A stretch of 64,000 nt of DNA from Diadophis punctatus similis (lineage: Eukaryota > Chordata > Lepidosauria > Squamata > Dipsadidae): the NCBI GenBank assembly GCA_023053685.1, contig JALIGW010000142.1:69501-133500 (forward strand). The letters are read 5' to 3'. The position numbers and the translations under genes were made by a program. This document shows positions 45,546 through 56,111 of the stretch, piece by piece; the stretch's first letter is position 1, and each line of letters starts with the position of its first letter. The notes below the pieces were generated by a model that saw nothing but the letters and a program-made list of their open reading frames with translations, ran no database searches and was not told where the DNA came from.

Positions 45546-46217
45546 CCCTGGTTTTGCTGCATGAAGATTTTCAGAGTTGTGATTCAACATATCAAATTGA
45601 GGAAGGCTGATCTACAGAAATGCCTGTCTTTGTGGCTAAACCTCCTATGCGTTGACAATGAAAGAACACCAAAGCTGTCATCAAAAAATGAATCCACTAA
45701 GGATGGACAAATCAGTCTATGGTCTCCTCCTCCTGTCCTCTTGATCATATGTCCTCATCACGATGGCCTATCCCAAGGCCATAGCAAAGGTATAGCTGGT
45801 CATTCTACCGGTTGTAACTTTAAAGTAATCTTTTCCTTCTTCTTCTGACATAATTTTTGACATGGATGGTATCTAGTGTGCTTCTTTGTCAAAGGGTTAA
45901 TGACACAGACAGCAACTGAGATCTGCTCAACTTCTACTGAACACTTTAGGTCGCTTCAGGCATATCTATTCCTGTCCCTGGGTACTGGTCTCTATGGCTT
46001 ATGCAGCGAGGACCAAAAAAATCAAGGCGGCACCTACAACTGTGCATTCAAAGCCGTGCCCTAATTTTTATGTATGCCACACTTGGCAATTTGGATTTAA
46101 AAAAAACAGGATGATTATTAAATTTCATGGTTATGGCCCTCTTAGTCTTTTGAATCCATGACCATTTAGGCCCAGGTTAAAAGAGAAATTGGTTTCCACA
46201 GAGCATCTACCTGCAAT
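45546..46217. other. Unique sequence, nothing recognised
   Basis: A 95-codon plus frame (45561-45848) has no motif that I recognise. Confidence 0.5.
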
Positions 46218-46495
46218 CAGAGGTGAAATCCAGCAGGTTCTGACAGGTTCTGGAGAACCGGTAGCAGAAATTTTGAGTAGTTTGGTGAACTGGCAAATAT
46301 CACCTCTGGCTGGCCCCAGAGTGGGGTGGGAATGGGGATTTTGCAGTATCCTTCCCCCAGGAGTGGGGAGGGAATGGAGATTTTGCAATATCCTTCCTCT
46401 GCCACGCCCACCAAGCCACGCCCACCAAGCCACACCACGCCCACCAAGCCACACCCACAGAACCAGTAGTAAAAAAAAATTGGATTTCACCACTG
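46218..46495. mobile_element. hAT-like element (CAGAGGTGAAATCC type)
   Basis: 278 bp, ends CAGAGGTGAAATCC and GGATTTCACCACTG. The interior has two GGAGTGGGGAGGGAATGG-type blocks and four CCACGCCCACCAAG-type repeats (46400-46455). No clean TSD is visible. It serves as the reference for the truncated copy at 1-537. Confidence 0.85.
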
Positions 46496-47930
46496 GATGA
46501 TACCTAGCCAGCATTTTCTAAAATGCTTGTCAAGTCTTATATGGGTTCCTTGATTACACGGGTTTAGTGCTGTTTCAAAAAAGTGCCAGGAATGTTTATT
46601 AAATATGGGTTTAGTGCTTTTTGCTGTACAGATCAATTGCACTCAGGAAAGACAGCTGAGTTTTGCTAGCTGTGTAATGAGAGCATTTTCTCCTGACAAA
46701 GGGTAACATGTATAGTACCTGCATTTGTATTATTTTTGTTAGGTTGAAGGGACACCACGTTCTTTTCCATTTTGCCTATTCTTTGGGTTATTTCTTTCTT
46801 TGTTTAATTTCTACATCAATTATTTCTTGAAGTTGGTGGCCATGGCTACTCATTTCAGCAGCAGCATTCTTTTGCAGCACTGGTTTAAGATGAGGTTGAC
46901 TGTATGTCCCTGCCCTGCACCTGTCCCTTCTTAGTTGGGAAACTTGATAAGTGGCTAAGCCAGCCATTGTAGGCAGCTGCTACCTATGCTCAGCCCAGGA
47001 TGTATGAGGGTGAGCAATTGATGGCTGCTTTTCCATTGGCAGATGATACATAGTGGAAGAGAATCTACAAGTCTCTATCATGAACTTTATCCACATGAAA
47101 ACAGCAAGGCCAGCCCAATTGTCAGGCTTTGTTAGGGTGGCCAAATAGGGAGAGGCAATGCAAGCAGAACAAAGTATGCCACTAGACATCTGGAAGAGTC
47201 AAAACTTCTGATCCGTATCATTTTCAAATGCATTCAGCTGTTCTGTCTTTGGTCCAGTCTGCAATTTAATATTTAAATTAAAGCACAATTCAAATGTCTT
47301 GCCTAAAGCATTTTGAGATTTCCTCCACCCCCCCAAAGTGCTTTAGAAAATGCAAGCCAACTTTTGGAGAAGGGCACTGACTTTGTTGCTTCATACAGGC
47401 CTCTGAATGTGGAATTCCTAGCCTGTTTTGGTGGGCAGAAGATTATTATGCTTTTCTTCAAGGCCACTGGGTGAAACAGGGACAGACAAAATTATTTCCA
47501 GGGAGTATCTGGATCGCAGATACCCATTTGGCCCTTCTTATTGTTGGAAAACTTTGTTTTTCTTAGGTATTTCAACTGATTTGTCCTGCATCACATTGCT
47601 GTCTTCTTTAGCACATTTTCTATTTCCTACCCTCCTTTAATGATTTGGCATGGAGGAGATGTCATCTCATAATTATCATAATTTCTGGTAAACAAAGAAT
47701 GTGTGCGTCTGCTTTCTCCAGCTACTCATTGACAGGCCAGTAAATATCAAATCGGGCTGAGCCAAATCCAGACAGTTTATTTTGCTAATGCTTTCATCGA
47801 GTCTGACTTCAAAAGTTTTTTTCTTTTTCTTAAATAAGTGAGATAAAAATAGTCAAAGACAGAACTCTTGTTTAATCGTAGTTATTAGAAGTAGCTATTT
47901 GATCTGCTGCTCAGTTTGATTGACTATAGA
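46496..47930. other. Unique sequence, possible conserved non-coding DNA in part
   Basis: 1.4 kb without a recognised repeat. The part at 47640-47820 is AT-balanced, with TCATAATTATCATAATTTC, and resembles non-coding enhancer DNA only in the vague sense that it is complex and repeat-free. No exon supported. Confidence 0.4.
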
Positions 47931-47935
47931 CTGGT

Positions 47936-48422
47936 GTTGGAAGAAATGTCCACCTGGGTTCAGTTCCAAGTGGGGAGAAAGACACTGGAAACATGGAGGC
48001 TGCGTGGAATTGATGAACAGGATCACATGGCTCCTGAGCAAAAAAAAGGGCAGAGATGCTGGGAGTGCCTGGGCTTTATGCCCTCTGTTGGGTTTTGAAT
48101 TTGAGCTTGTGTTCTGATTGGTTGTCAGACTCCCATGGACCATGCAGGGGCAACTCTGTAGGCTGTCCTGAGTCCCAGGCTTGGTTGAGCCTTGCTGGGT
48201 GATGATGTAATGAAAGGGCTTTGGGAAATTTCTACTATGGCTCTGTCTGAAGGAGGTAGATCTTTGTTATGTAGAATAGACTGGCCCAGGCCTTAATGGC
48301 CCGTTGAGAAAGGTGGGGGGGAATGAGTTTCTGCTTCCCTTTTAGGGGAAATATTCTGCCCTTTTAATATTTCCTAAAATACCTCCTTTTCCTAGGAGAG
48401 GGGTGGGTGCTAACTTCCCACA
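47936..48422 (-). mobile_element. LTR-like repeat (family C, copy 2)
   Basis: In reverse complement it runs from TGTGGGAAGTTAGCACC through CCAACAGAGGGCATAAAGC (TATA region) to TTCTTCCAAC. Flanks ctggt and atggt agree at four of five positions. Homologous to 43345-43922 with deletions. Confidence 0.6.
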
Positions 48423-48427
48423 ATGGT

Positions 48428-49311
48428 ATGACATTTAGCGTGTCTCAGATGTGTCCCCTGGTAGTTTAAGATCAGGCTTAAATGATGAAAGAAGCCTTAA
48501 AACTGTCTGTATAGGACTAGCAGAGAGGGGGGAAAACAATAGTTATGAAGGTCTCTCTAAAAAAACCTGAAGCACTTGATAATTAAGTCAAGGGTTTTGA
48601 AAACCTGCTTCGAGACTGAAAATCTAAATGTGGAAGGTTTGGGGTAGTCTGATTTCAAATGTCAAGAGATTATTGCTGAAATTAAGAGAAGGCAATCACC
48701 TGAGGTAAAAATAGAACGAAATGAAACAGCTACCTCAATTTGCGAGTGAGAACGGTCATTCAATAGTGGCGAGTGAGAATGGTAATTTCGATTTCTTTTG
48801 GAAAAATCCATTTATCCAATTGGAGAGGGACTTGACATGAAGCAGCAAAAGGGTGAATTTGGGCCTTTGTAGTTGACGCATTTAAATGTCACTACCTGTG
48901 ACAATGGCAGGAGTTCAGTTCAGTTCTTTTATTATACTCAAAACAAGACATTTACTTACTTATTTTGGGGGGCTTATCTGCATTCTCCCCAGTAACAACT
49001 CCAAGCAGCAAACACTCCCCAATCCAGGAAGTTCAACTGAAAGCAAAGCAAATCTCATCATAATGGTTGCTGCAAAACTCTCTGAATCCCCAAACAATAA
49101 TCATTTAAACTATTCACGTCATGCCCAAAAGCTCTTTGGCAAAGCTGATCTTCATGGGCCTCAGAACAATAATATGGAAAAGGATCACCCTTCTTCCGAG
49201 GATGGGGGCTGTTGATTTTCTGGTATTGACATTCCTTTGGGTTAAAACAGAGAGCAAGCCTTCCCTGTTAGCTCCTACCAAACAGACAACTTCTTCCTGG
49301 AGGAAACGGTC
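48428..49311. other. Unique sequence, nothing recognised
   Basis: A short direct duplication of GCGAGTGAGAAYGGT occurs at about 48743 and 48769. The 109-codon frame at 48886-49215 is not recognised. Confidence 0.5.
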
Positions 49312-49319
49312 CTACAGAC

Positions 49320-49449
49320 CAGGGGTCTCCAACTTTGGCAACTTTAAGCCTGGCGGACTTCAACTCCCAGAATTCCCCAGCCAGCTGGCTGGGGAATTCT
49401 GGGAGTTGAAGTCCGCCTGGCTTAAAGTTGCCGAGGTTGGAGACCCCTG
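49320..49449. mobile_element. Palindromic hAT MITE
   Basis: 130 bp with flanks ctacagac and ctgcagac (49312-49319, 49450-49457). The arms mirror around CCAGCCAGCTGGCTGG. Ends are CAGGGGTCTCCAACTTTGG and inverse. This is the most symmetric copy of its family in the window. Confidence 0.93.
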
Positions 49450-49457
49450 CTGCAGAC

Positions 49458-50154
49458 ATCCAAAATCAGCATGTATAAGATAAATCTGCATTTGCATACA
49501 TACTGAACTGAAGAAATTGCAATTGTTGAAATTAAAATAGATAATGGATTAAATGCAACAGAATATATATTATGCCGGCATAAGAAATATGATAATTGCA
49601 ATAGTTTTTCTTAAGATCTGCCAATAAAAGGATCAGGGGCTACTCAAAGATTCCTCCTGGTTATTTTAAAAGGGTTGGCTTAAATGAACAGTCTCACTTA
49701 TCACTGTAAAATTTGCATACAAAGAAAGCATTTGCTAAGGTTTCTCTCTGCCCATCCCTCCATTTTAATGGGTAATCAGAACTGCCAGTTCTGCTGCAGA
49801 ACTGCCAGAACTGCCCCAGAACTGCCCATTTTAACAGGTAATCAGAAAATGTGCATCTAGTAAAACAGAAGTCAAACAATTGAATTTAGCCTCAGAAAAC
49901 TTACTTGCTTTCTGGAAGTAATGAAAATCTCCAAACTGATTAAATGGGCTGGAGTAAAATTAAAGAGCAGCCATGCTACAAAGCAAATTTACACTCGGCA
50001 ACTATACTATTGCTGTGCATACAATAAACATTACAAATACATTTTCTACTTTTCCTTTATGGAAAAATCTAGCAAATGTCATTAGAAAGAAAAGTAACCA
50101 AAAATAAATGCAAATCGCTTTCTGAAGTAATGAATAGCCTAAATGTATGAGGGG
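49458..50154. other. Unique sequence with a small duplication
   Basis: CATTTTAATGGGTAATCAGA and CATTTTAACAGGTAATCAGA lie 67 bp apart (49762, 49829) around repeated AGAACTGCC units. No gene recognised. Confidence 0.5.
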
Positions 50155-50362
50155 TCCTTGGTGCTCTCTGAGCTTGGTTGTTTTCTTGCAGATGTTCCAT
50201 TACCCAAACTGGGTACCGTTTACCCAGACGTTCCATTACTCATTACTCAAACTAGTGCTGATGATCTTACCTAATTTGGGTAATAAAATGCCTGCAAAAA
50301 AACAATCAAGCTCAGAGAGTGCCAAGACCCCTCATTTCAACCCTGAGCTACAAATATTCTTC
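50155..50362. repeat. Palindromic dispersed repeat, relative of 17441-18205
   Basis: The left arm starts GGTCCTTGGTGCTCTCTGAG and the right arm ends CTCAGAGAGTGCCAAGACCC, followed by CCTGAGCTACAAATATTC, which is the inverse of the flank at 17447-17462. The centre has an extra duplicated CAGACGTTCCATTACTC segment. Confidence 0.72.
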
Positions 50363-50424
50363 TTTATTGGAGCCTAAATGTATACTTTTATACAAAATCA
50401 AAAATATTTTATACAATATTTTAT

Positions 50425-50548
50425 AAAATAATAATAATAAAATAATAAAAACAAAAACAAAAACAAAAACAAAATAAATAAATAAATAAAAATAAAAAAT
50501 AATAATAAAAAAATAATAAAAATAAAAATAAAAATAAAAATAAAAAAT

Positions 50549-50585
<37 letters not shown>

Positions 50586-50597
50586 AATAAAAATAAA

Positions 50598-50689
<92 letters not shown>

Positions 50690-50718
50690 TAAAAATAAAA
50701 ATAAAAATAAAAATAAAG
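50425..50718. repeat. Compound A/T-rich microsatellite (TAA)n, (TAAAAA)n
   Basis: Nearly 300 bp containing only A and T plus a few C: ACAAAA units, AAATA, AAATAA and TAAAAA units, then a pure TAA array of about 35 units (50599-50694) and AAATA units. The Tyr- and Ile-rich minus frames are artefacts. It lies directly 5' of a truncated Sauria SINE. Confidence 0.97.
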
Positions 50719-50911
50719 TCCCACCTTAAGTAGGAAAAATCAGCTGGTGACTTTGTGCCAGTCATTCTCACTCAGCCCAACATATAGCGCAGGGTTGTTG
50801 TTGCTGTTGCTGTAGGAAAAATAGGAAGAGGAAGGAGTATTAGGTATGTCCACTTCCCTGAGTTATTTATAAAATAATAAAGGTGGGATAAAAAAAACTA
50901 ATAAATAAATT
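50715..50911 (+). mobile_element. Sauria-type SINE, 5'-truncated
   Basis: Contains TTGTGCCAGTCATTCTCAC, CAGGGTTGTTGTTGCTGTTG, AAATAGGAAGAGGAAGGAG and the tail TGAGTTATTTATAAAATAAT then AAAGGTGGGATAAA. The first about 70 bp including box A are replaced by the microsatellite. Confidence 0.88.
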
Positions 50912-50919
50912 TACAAAAT

Positions 50920-51075
50920 TTATTTTGTAGATTTATGACATGATTTGCTTAATAACCATCATAAAAATAGTTGTAAAATCCCAGTCCAGTCACATGTTTA
51001 CTTGACTTAGGACCACAATGACTCACGACCAAAATTCAGGCCTCAATTGTAGTTGTAAATCAAGGGCTACCTGTA
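50920..51075. mobile_element. Decayed pogo/Tigger-like fragment
   Basis: Ends TCAATTGTAGTTGTAAATC then AAGGGCTACCTG, matching the right end of 16658-17055. The left half is too decayed to place. Confidence 0.6.
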
Positions 51076-51185
51076 GCAACAGAAACAGAGCTGTCTTCCA
51101 CTATTCCTTCATCTCCCCATAATGCTTTCTATCAGCTTTGCAAAGTTGAATTGTTGGTGTATTAATGTATTAAATTCATAGATCA

Positions 51186-51737
51186 TAAAATTCATAGATC
51201 ATAGAATCACAGAGTTGGAAGAGACCTTGGATATCATATATACCAGTGATGGCGAACCTATGGCACGGGTGCCACAGGTGGCACGCAAAGCCATATCTGC
51301 TGGCACGCGAGCCGTTGCCCTAACTCAGCTCCAGTGCGCATGTGCGTGCCCACCAGTTGATTTTTGGCTCACGTGGAGGCTCTGGGAGGGTGATTTCGGC
51401 CTCCGGAGGGCCTCCAGGGTGGCAGGGGGGAGCGTTTTTGCCCTCCCCAAGCTCCAAGAAAGCCTCTGGAGCCTGGGGAGGGTGAAAAATGGGCCCACCG
51501 GGCCCACTGGAAGTCGGGAAATGGGGGAGTGGAGGGGTCGAGCACGCATGTGCAGGAGGGTGGAGCAAGTGAGGGGCTTTGAATTATGGGTGTGGGCACG
51601 CACGCGCGTGCAATAGCGTGCACACGCCCTATTTCGGCACCCGAGGGAAAAAAGGTTCGCCATCACTGATATATACCAACCCTGTGCTCAAGGCAAGAAT
51701 CCTCATTCCATCCCAGACAAATAGCTGCCCAATCTGA
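51186..51737 (-). mobile_element. CR1 3' end split by a hAT
   Basis: Bases 51186-51243 (ATCATAGAATCACAGAGTTG then GAAGAGACCTTGG) and 51669-51737 (CCAACCCTGTGCTCAAGGC, AGACAAATAGCTGCCC) form one CR1 tail in reverse orientation. It is opened by the element at 51244-51668. The ATTCATAGATCATAAA units before it are the CR1 terminal repeats. Confidence 0.85.
51244..51668. mobile_element. hAT non-autonomous element inside CR1
   Basis: 425 bp with a perfect TSD atatatac (51236-51243, 51669-51676). Ends are CAGTGATGGCGAACCTATGG and GGTTCGCCATCACTG. Same family as 8859-9622 and 61529-62234. No transposase; the 133-codon frame at 51215-51616 is a by-product. Confidence 0.95.
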
Positions 51738-52219
51738 CGGAACACCGACAATTCCAGGTTGTTATGTTAGTCTTTTATGTCCCTCCAATCATATATGAGT
51801 GAAATATGTCTCCAAAATGATTAAAAACTAAAATGCAATAATGTAAGAGTAAGATTTTCCAGCACTGAAAATCATCCATCAGGAGAGATTAGCCATTGCC
51901 CTTAGAAGAAATGCTGCCAGAACAATTTTGCAGCATTTCCTAGTGGAAAACCATCCACCAGGCATGGCCTAGCAAAATGTTCTGTGCACAAACTATTCCA
52001 TGCACAGAGAAGCAGAAAGTTTGGGCAGTCCTTGTCCATATCCAAAGACTCGTGTTCCATCAGATCCATCCATTCCAGACCATAGACATTTGATCAAAGC
52101 AAGAACTCAGAACATATATGTTCCATGCACAGGTATTTCAGGGTGGGAGGTAGGAGGGGAAAACCCCAAAAAAGGGAGATGGAAAATGTGGGAATCACTA
52201 GGAAAGAGATGGGTGAGAC
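51738..52219. other. Unique sequence, nothing recognised
   Basis: No feature recognised. Confidence 0.5.
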
Positions 52220-52228
52220 ATTGAGAAT

Positions 52229-52366
52229 CAGCGGTGGGTTGCTCCCGGTTCAGCCCGGTTCTCCCACCAGCCGGCGGTGGGAGGCTCCGCCCATCTGCCC
52301 GGGACACTTCTGCGCATGCAAGTATGCACATGAACCAGTAGTAAAGTGTTTTAGAACCCACTACTG
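52229..52366. mobile_element. Short hAT non-autonomous element
   Basis: 138 bp, ends CAGCGGTGGGTTGCTCCCGG and AGAACCCACTACTG. The flanks share attgagaat (52220-52228, 52367-52375); nine bases match although hAT normally duplicates eight. Confidence 0.9.
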
Positions 52367-52439
52367 ATTGAGAATCATACAGACCTATTTTCTTACTGAA
52401 TGTAGTTTGCAAGCATTTTATGGCAATTCTTGAAACGCA

Positions 52440-52925
52440 CACACATACAAACATATATCAGAATTATACATTCTAATAAATCTAGATTTGCTCCAAAGAG
52501 AGAAAATGAGAAATAATATTAGACATATTCTGAATATTATTACTGGTAATGAAATGAAGCAAAAATTAAAAAGCTCTGTCTTCCTTTTAAATACAGAAAA
52601 AGCTTTTGACAGCTTGGAGTGGTCTTTCATGTTATGTTGGAGTAAGATAAACATAAGTGGTAATTTATCATAACACTGCCAAGATTGCCAATACAAGCCA
52701 AGATTATCTCCATTCCCGTCTTTATTTTTATTGGCACCAGCACTTTTGGCAATGGAAATACATTGAAAGAATAGGAGTTAAATTAGCAATGTCAGAACAT
52801 AAAATTGAAGCTACTATAGGCTGATGATGTTGTATTCACTATTACTCAGCCTAAACACTCCTTAGTATTGCTAATGGAATATATATGGCTTTGTGTTATA
52901 CTAATGGATAAAGAAAAAAAAGCTC
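52440..52925 (+). pseudogene. L1 ORF2 reverse-transcriptase remnant
   Basis: The open frame 52488-52673 contains REKMRNNIRHILNIITGNE and FLLNTEKAFDSLEWSFML, the L1 RT block that usually reads LDAEKAFDxxEW. Near 52818 the frame TAG-ADDVVFTITQPKHSL corresponds to the YADD box, with its tyrosine codon turned into a stop. Several frameshifts; no endonuclease or C-terminal part. Confidence 0.85.
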
Positions 52926-52929
52926 TAAT

Positions 52930-53478
52930 GAGCTTAATAGTGATGTCAAAGCAAAAGGAAAGAGGAACATTTTTCCCAGGGTTGAATTCGAACAAGTCAG
53001 TCAGCCACTGAAACTTTCTTTTTAGACATCCGTGGTCCCATGCCAATCAAAGCAAAAGACAGGAAAAACTACTTTGTAATGTTTACAGCCTGTAACTCAA
53101 AGTGTACCTGCATCTAACTCTTAACCAATAAGAATGAAGTCTTTGAGAAATTCAAGCTGTTCTGTACTTATATAAAAAGTACATTCAACTGAAAAATAAA
53201 GAGGTTAGGATGTGATAATGGGGGAGAGGGAATGATACCTCAGTTAGGAATTTGAAACATACTGGAACCATGACGACATAAAATATTTTTAAAAAAACAT
53301 TAAGTTATAGCCCTGAACAAAAGAGTATTGCAGAATGAAAGAATCAATGGCTGCAAAGCATGGTTGATGCAAGGCTACTAACCAATACTTTTTGTGTGTG
53401 ATAAGGACTTAATACAACTATTTATCTGCAAAACTGTTTATCAGCAAAAACTGCAGTTAAAATGCCATATGAGAATAG
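52930..53478 (+). pseudogene. Ty1/copia integrase remnant
   Basis: Broken plus-strand frames give, in order: FEQVSQPLKLSF, then LDIRGPMPIKAKDRKNYFVM (first catalytic D in LDIRGPM), KNEVFEKFKLF, KIKRLGCDNGGE (second D), YSPEQKSIAE-stop-KNQWL (catalytic E), and TIYLQNCLSAKTAVKMPYE. The order and spacing match the integrase core of Ty1/copia elements (hDhcGPM...DNGGEF...QNGhAERKN...AVYLhNR). At least four stops or frameshifts. No gag, protease, RT or LTR was seen nearby. Confidence 0.85.
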
Positions 53479-53815
53479 AATGCGATCAAACCCATCTGTT
53501 ACATCTAAAAGTATTTGACTAGGAGTGTGTCAACTAAATCGGAAATTACTGGCAGCAATTTTCCAACAATGAATATAAACCTCATCTGACCCCGGATATT
53601 CTGATTAAATTTTTGTCAATTTTAGCCAAAGAGAGGCTTGTCCATAATCTCTCTTTGGGACTGCACAAAAAACAATAACACCCAGATGTTAAATCAATAA
53701 AGGTGACAAAACCACAGTTACCAACAGACTCTGTGTGTTTTTCAGCTTAATGATTAGAATTAGACAACAGCCAACCTCTTCTTAATTCCTATTGGTTTAT
53801 CACTCCAGACTTTCA
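53479..53815. other. Sequence after the copia remnant, not classified
   Basis: May continue the copia element, but I cannot align the frames to a known domain. Confidence 0.4.
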
Positions 53816-53823
53816 ATCTAAGA

Positions 53824-53958
53824 CAGTGTTTCTCAACCTTGGCCGTTTGAAGATGTGTGGACTTCAACTCCCAGAATTCCCCAGCCAGCATTGCTGGCTG
53901 GGGAATCCTGGGAGTTGAAGTCCACACATCTTCAAACGGACAAGGTTGAGAAACACTG
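53824..53958. mobile_element. Palindromic hAT MITE (CAGTGTTTCTCAACC type)
   Basis: 135 bp with a perfect TSD atctaaga (53816-53823, 53959-53966). Arms CTTCAACTCCCAGAATTCCC and inverse around CAGCATTGCTG. Confidence 0.94.
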
Positions 53959-53966
53959 ATCTAAGA

Positions 53967-54984
53967 GTTAAATTTTTGGCCCAAAGTTTACTAGTGACAG
54001 CTAACAGAATGATAGGTCTGTCATTAGAGGACTCATTCATTTCATCCTTTAAAAACATTGATGTTACAACAGCTTAAAACCAAGTTATCCAGTCTATCTC
54101 AGCAAACACAGTTGTCTACCGAGAAAATTAACATTCAGAAAGTGGGTTTCTTCTCCTTTCTTTTTGTTCCTCTTTATTTGATCAGAGTAATAGAATCAAC
54201 AACAGGTCTGGTTTTAGTTTCCAAGCCCAGATCCAGTTTTAGGCACTGTTGACTTTACCCATATTAATTATGGTGATGCTCACAGGAAGCTTAATTAAGT
54301 TGATGAAACTAACCTGGAGCTTTGTTCATTATTAGAATGAGCTTTCCCTATGCTCAGTCCATATCACCTTTCCAGGAACATCACAAGAAGTGGCACCAGA
54401 GTTGTTATAATTAAAATAACAGTGCCAGTAGGTTAATACTTGCAGAGCCAACCTAGAGCCTTGCTTGCTGTTATTCCTGGACCTGCTAATCCTCACTGCT
54501 GATTATCTTGAACCACACTTTTAGTAATCTATTATTCTTGGGAATCTGATATTTTTCTCAGCCTATTGTGTGTCTGTGAAGTGCTATCACCTTCCCCTCC
54601 TGCCTTTATAATTAAAAAATACTGAGACATGCTGGAAATTGGAACATGGCAGCAGCACATCAATGTAATTCTGCTGCAGTTTTAATTATAAGAAAAGAAC
54701 CTGGTTGGTGGACAGTCTTCACAATGCAGATGCAGATGAGGGGAGAGAAGAGAATGAATGTCATCTTTAAAAAATAGAAGAGTAAATAAAAGAAGTTAGT
54801 CCAGTTTCAACATTGGATAGTCTCTCCCAGTTGACCATTAACTTCTTTCTTCATTGTCTTCTTAAGTGACAGGGATGTCTTTGGTTGGGGGGGTGGGGTG
54901 TCTTGAAATCAGACCAAAATTCAGGGATGAATGTTGAAATGTAATGAAAGAGTCACAATCCCTGATTTGAGGGGGGAGGGGCTC
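53967..54984. promoter_or_regulatory. Repeat-free block, weak candidate conserved non-coding DNA
   Basis: 1 kb without recognisable repeats. It contains several TTAATTA/TTATAATTA-type homeodomain cores (54263, 54290, 54408, 54608, 54682). Conservation is unknown. The minus frame at 53990-54058 faintly resembles RT sequence but is too short to call. Confidence 0.25.
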
Positions 54985-55061
54985 TGAATTCTTGAATACA
55001 GAATTCAGACCAATTCTTGAATACAGCTCATCCACCTGGAATCCACACTGTATATCTGACT

Positions 55062-55128
<67 letters not shown>

Positions 55129-56095
55129 TTCATTCATTCATTCATTCATTCATTCATTCATTCATTCATATGCCCTGGGGACTCAGGGCGGCATACAACA
55201 TGTAAAGAACAACTATAAAAAACAATAGCAATAAAAATAATAACAGTTTAAAAATTTTTTAAAAAACATTCAAACCATACATTTATGGGGGAGACCTGAG
55301 ATATTAGATGGTCTCCAATCACCCCGCCTGCAGGAAGAGCCATGTCTTAATGGCTTTTCGGAAGGCCAGAAAGGTGGGGATAATTTGGATCTCTGGGGGT
55401 AGTTGGTTCCAGAGAACAGGGGCCCCCACGGAGAAGGCTCTCCTCCTAGGCCCCACCAGCCAGCATTGTTTGGTTGACGGGACCTGGAGGAGACCCTCTC
55501 TGTGGGACCTAACTGGTCGAAGGGAAGTGTGAGGTAGGATGCGGTCCCGATTAACACGATTGAGCGGGTCCACAGGTATTTCACGAGAAGAGTACTCCAC
55601 TGCTCTACTCACAATAGAATCCCTTATGCCACCAGGCTTGAAATTCTGGGCTTGGACAATCTGGAACTGCGCCACCTGCAGTCCGATCTGAACAAAGTAC
55701 ACAAAATTGTTTGCTACAATGTCTTACCTGTCAACGACTTCTTCAGCTTCAACCACAATAATACATGGGCAAACAATCGATACAAACTCAAGGTAAACTG
55801 CTCCAAACTCGATTGCAGAAAATACGACTTCAGCAACAGAGTGGTCAACGCCTGGAATGCTCTACCTGACTCCACTGTTACAGCTTGAAACCCTCACAGC
55901 TTCAATCTCAAATTGTCTACCGTGGACCTCAGCCCATTCTTAAGAGGTCCATAAAGGGGGTGGGTATAAGCGCACCAGTGTGCCTACCGTCCCTGTCTTA
56001 TTGTCTCCATTTATCTGTATTTACTTTCTTTGTTCATGTTTATGTTCATAGCTATACTTGTTATCTTGTACATGTTTGACAAATAAAATAAAAAA
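54985..56095 (+). pseudogene. L3/CR1-type LINE split by another LINE
   Basis: The plus frame at 54992-55061 gives FRPILEYSSSTWNPHCISD. It resumes at about 55551 with NTIERVHRYFTRRVL, and continues in 55652-55888 as LGLDNLELRHLQSDLNK, FSNRVVNAWNALPDS. Joining the two pieces restores the order seen in the copy at 27958-28742. The 3' tail ends ACATGTTTGACAAATAAAAT then A/T repeats (56080-56110). Confidence 0.9.
55062..55550 (-). pseudogene. L2/CR1-type LINE 3' end inserted in an L3/CR1 ORF
   Basis: The minus frame gives RILPHTSLRPVRSHREGLLQ, AFSVGAPVLWNQLPPEIQII, FRKAIKTW. Its tail has the GCCGCCCTGAGTCC complement at about 55184 and then a TTCA/TTTA array (55062-55168). It sits exactly between GAC and ATT codons of the L3 frame. 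No clear TSD is seen. Confidence 0.88.
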
Positions 56096-56111
56096 ATAAA
56101 AAAATAAATGA

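Noticed and set aside
50398..50771. Tyr/Ile/Phe-rich minus-strand frames resembling membrane proteins
   Set aside because: They read through a TAA/TAAAAA array with no stops by composition only.
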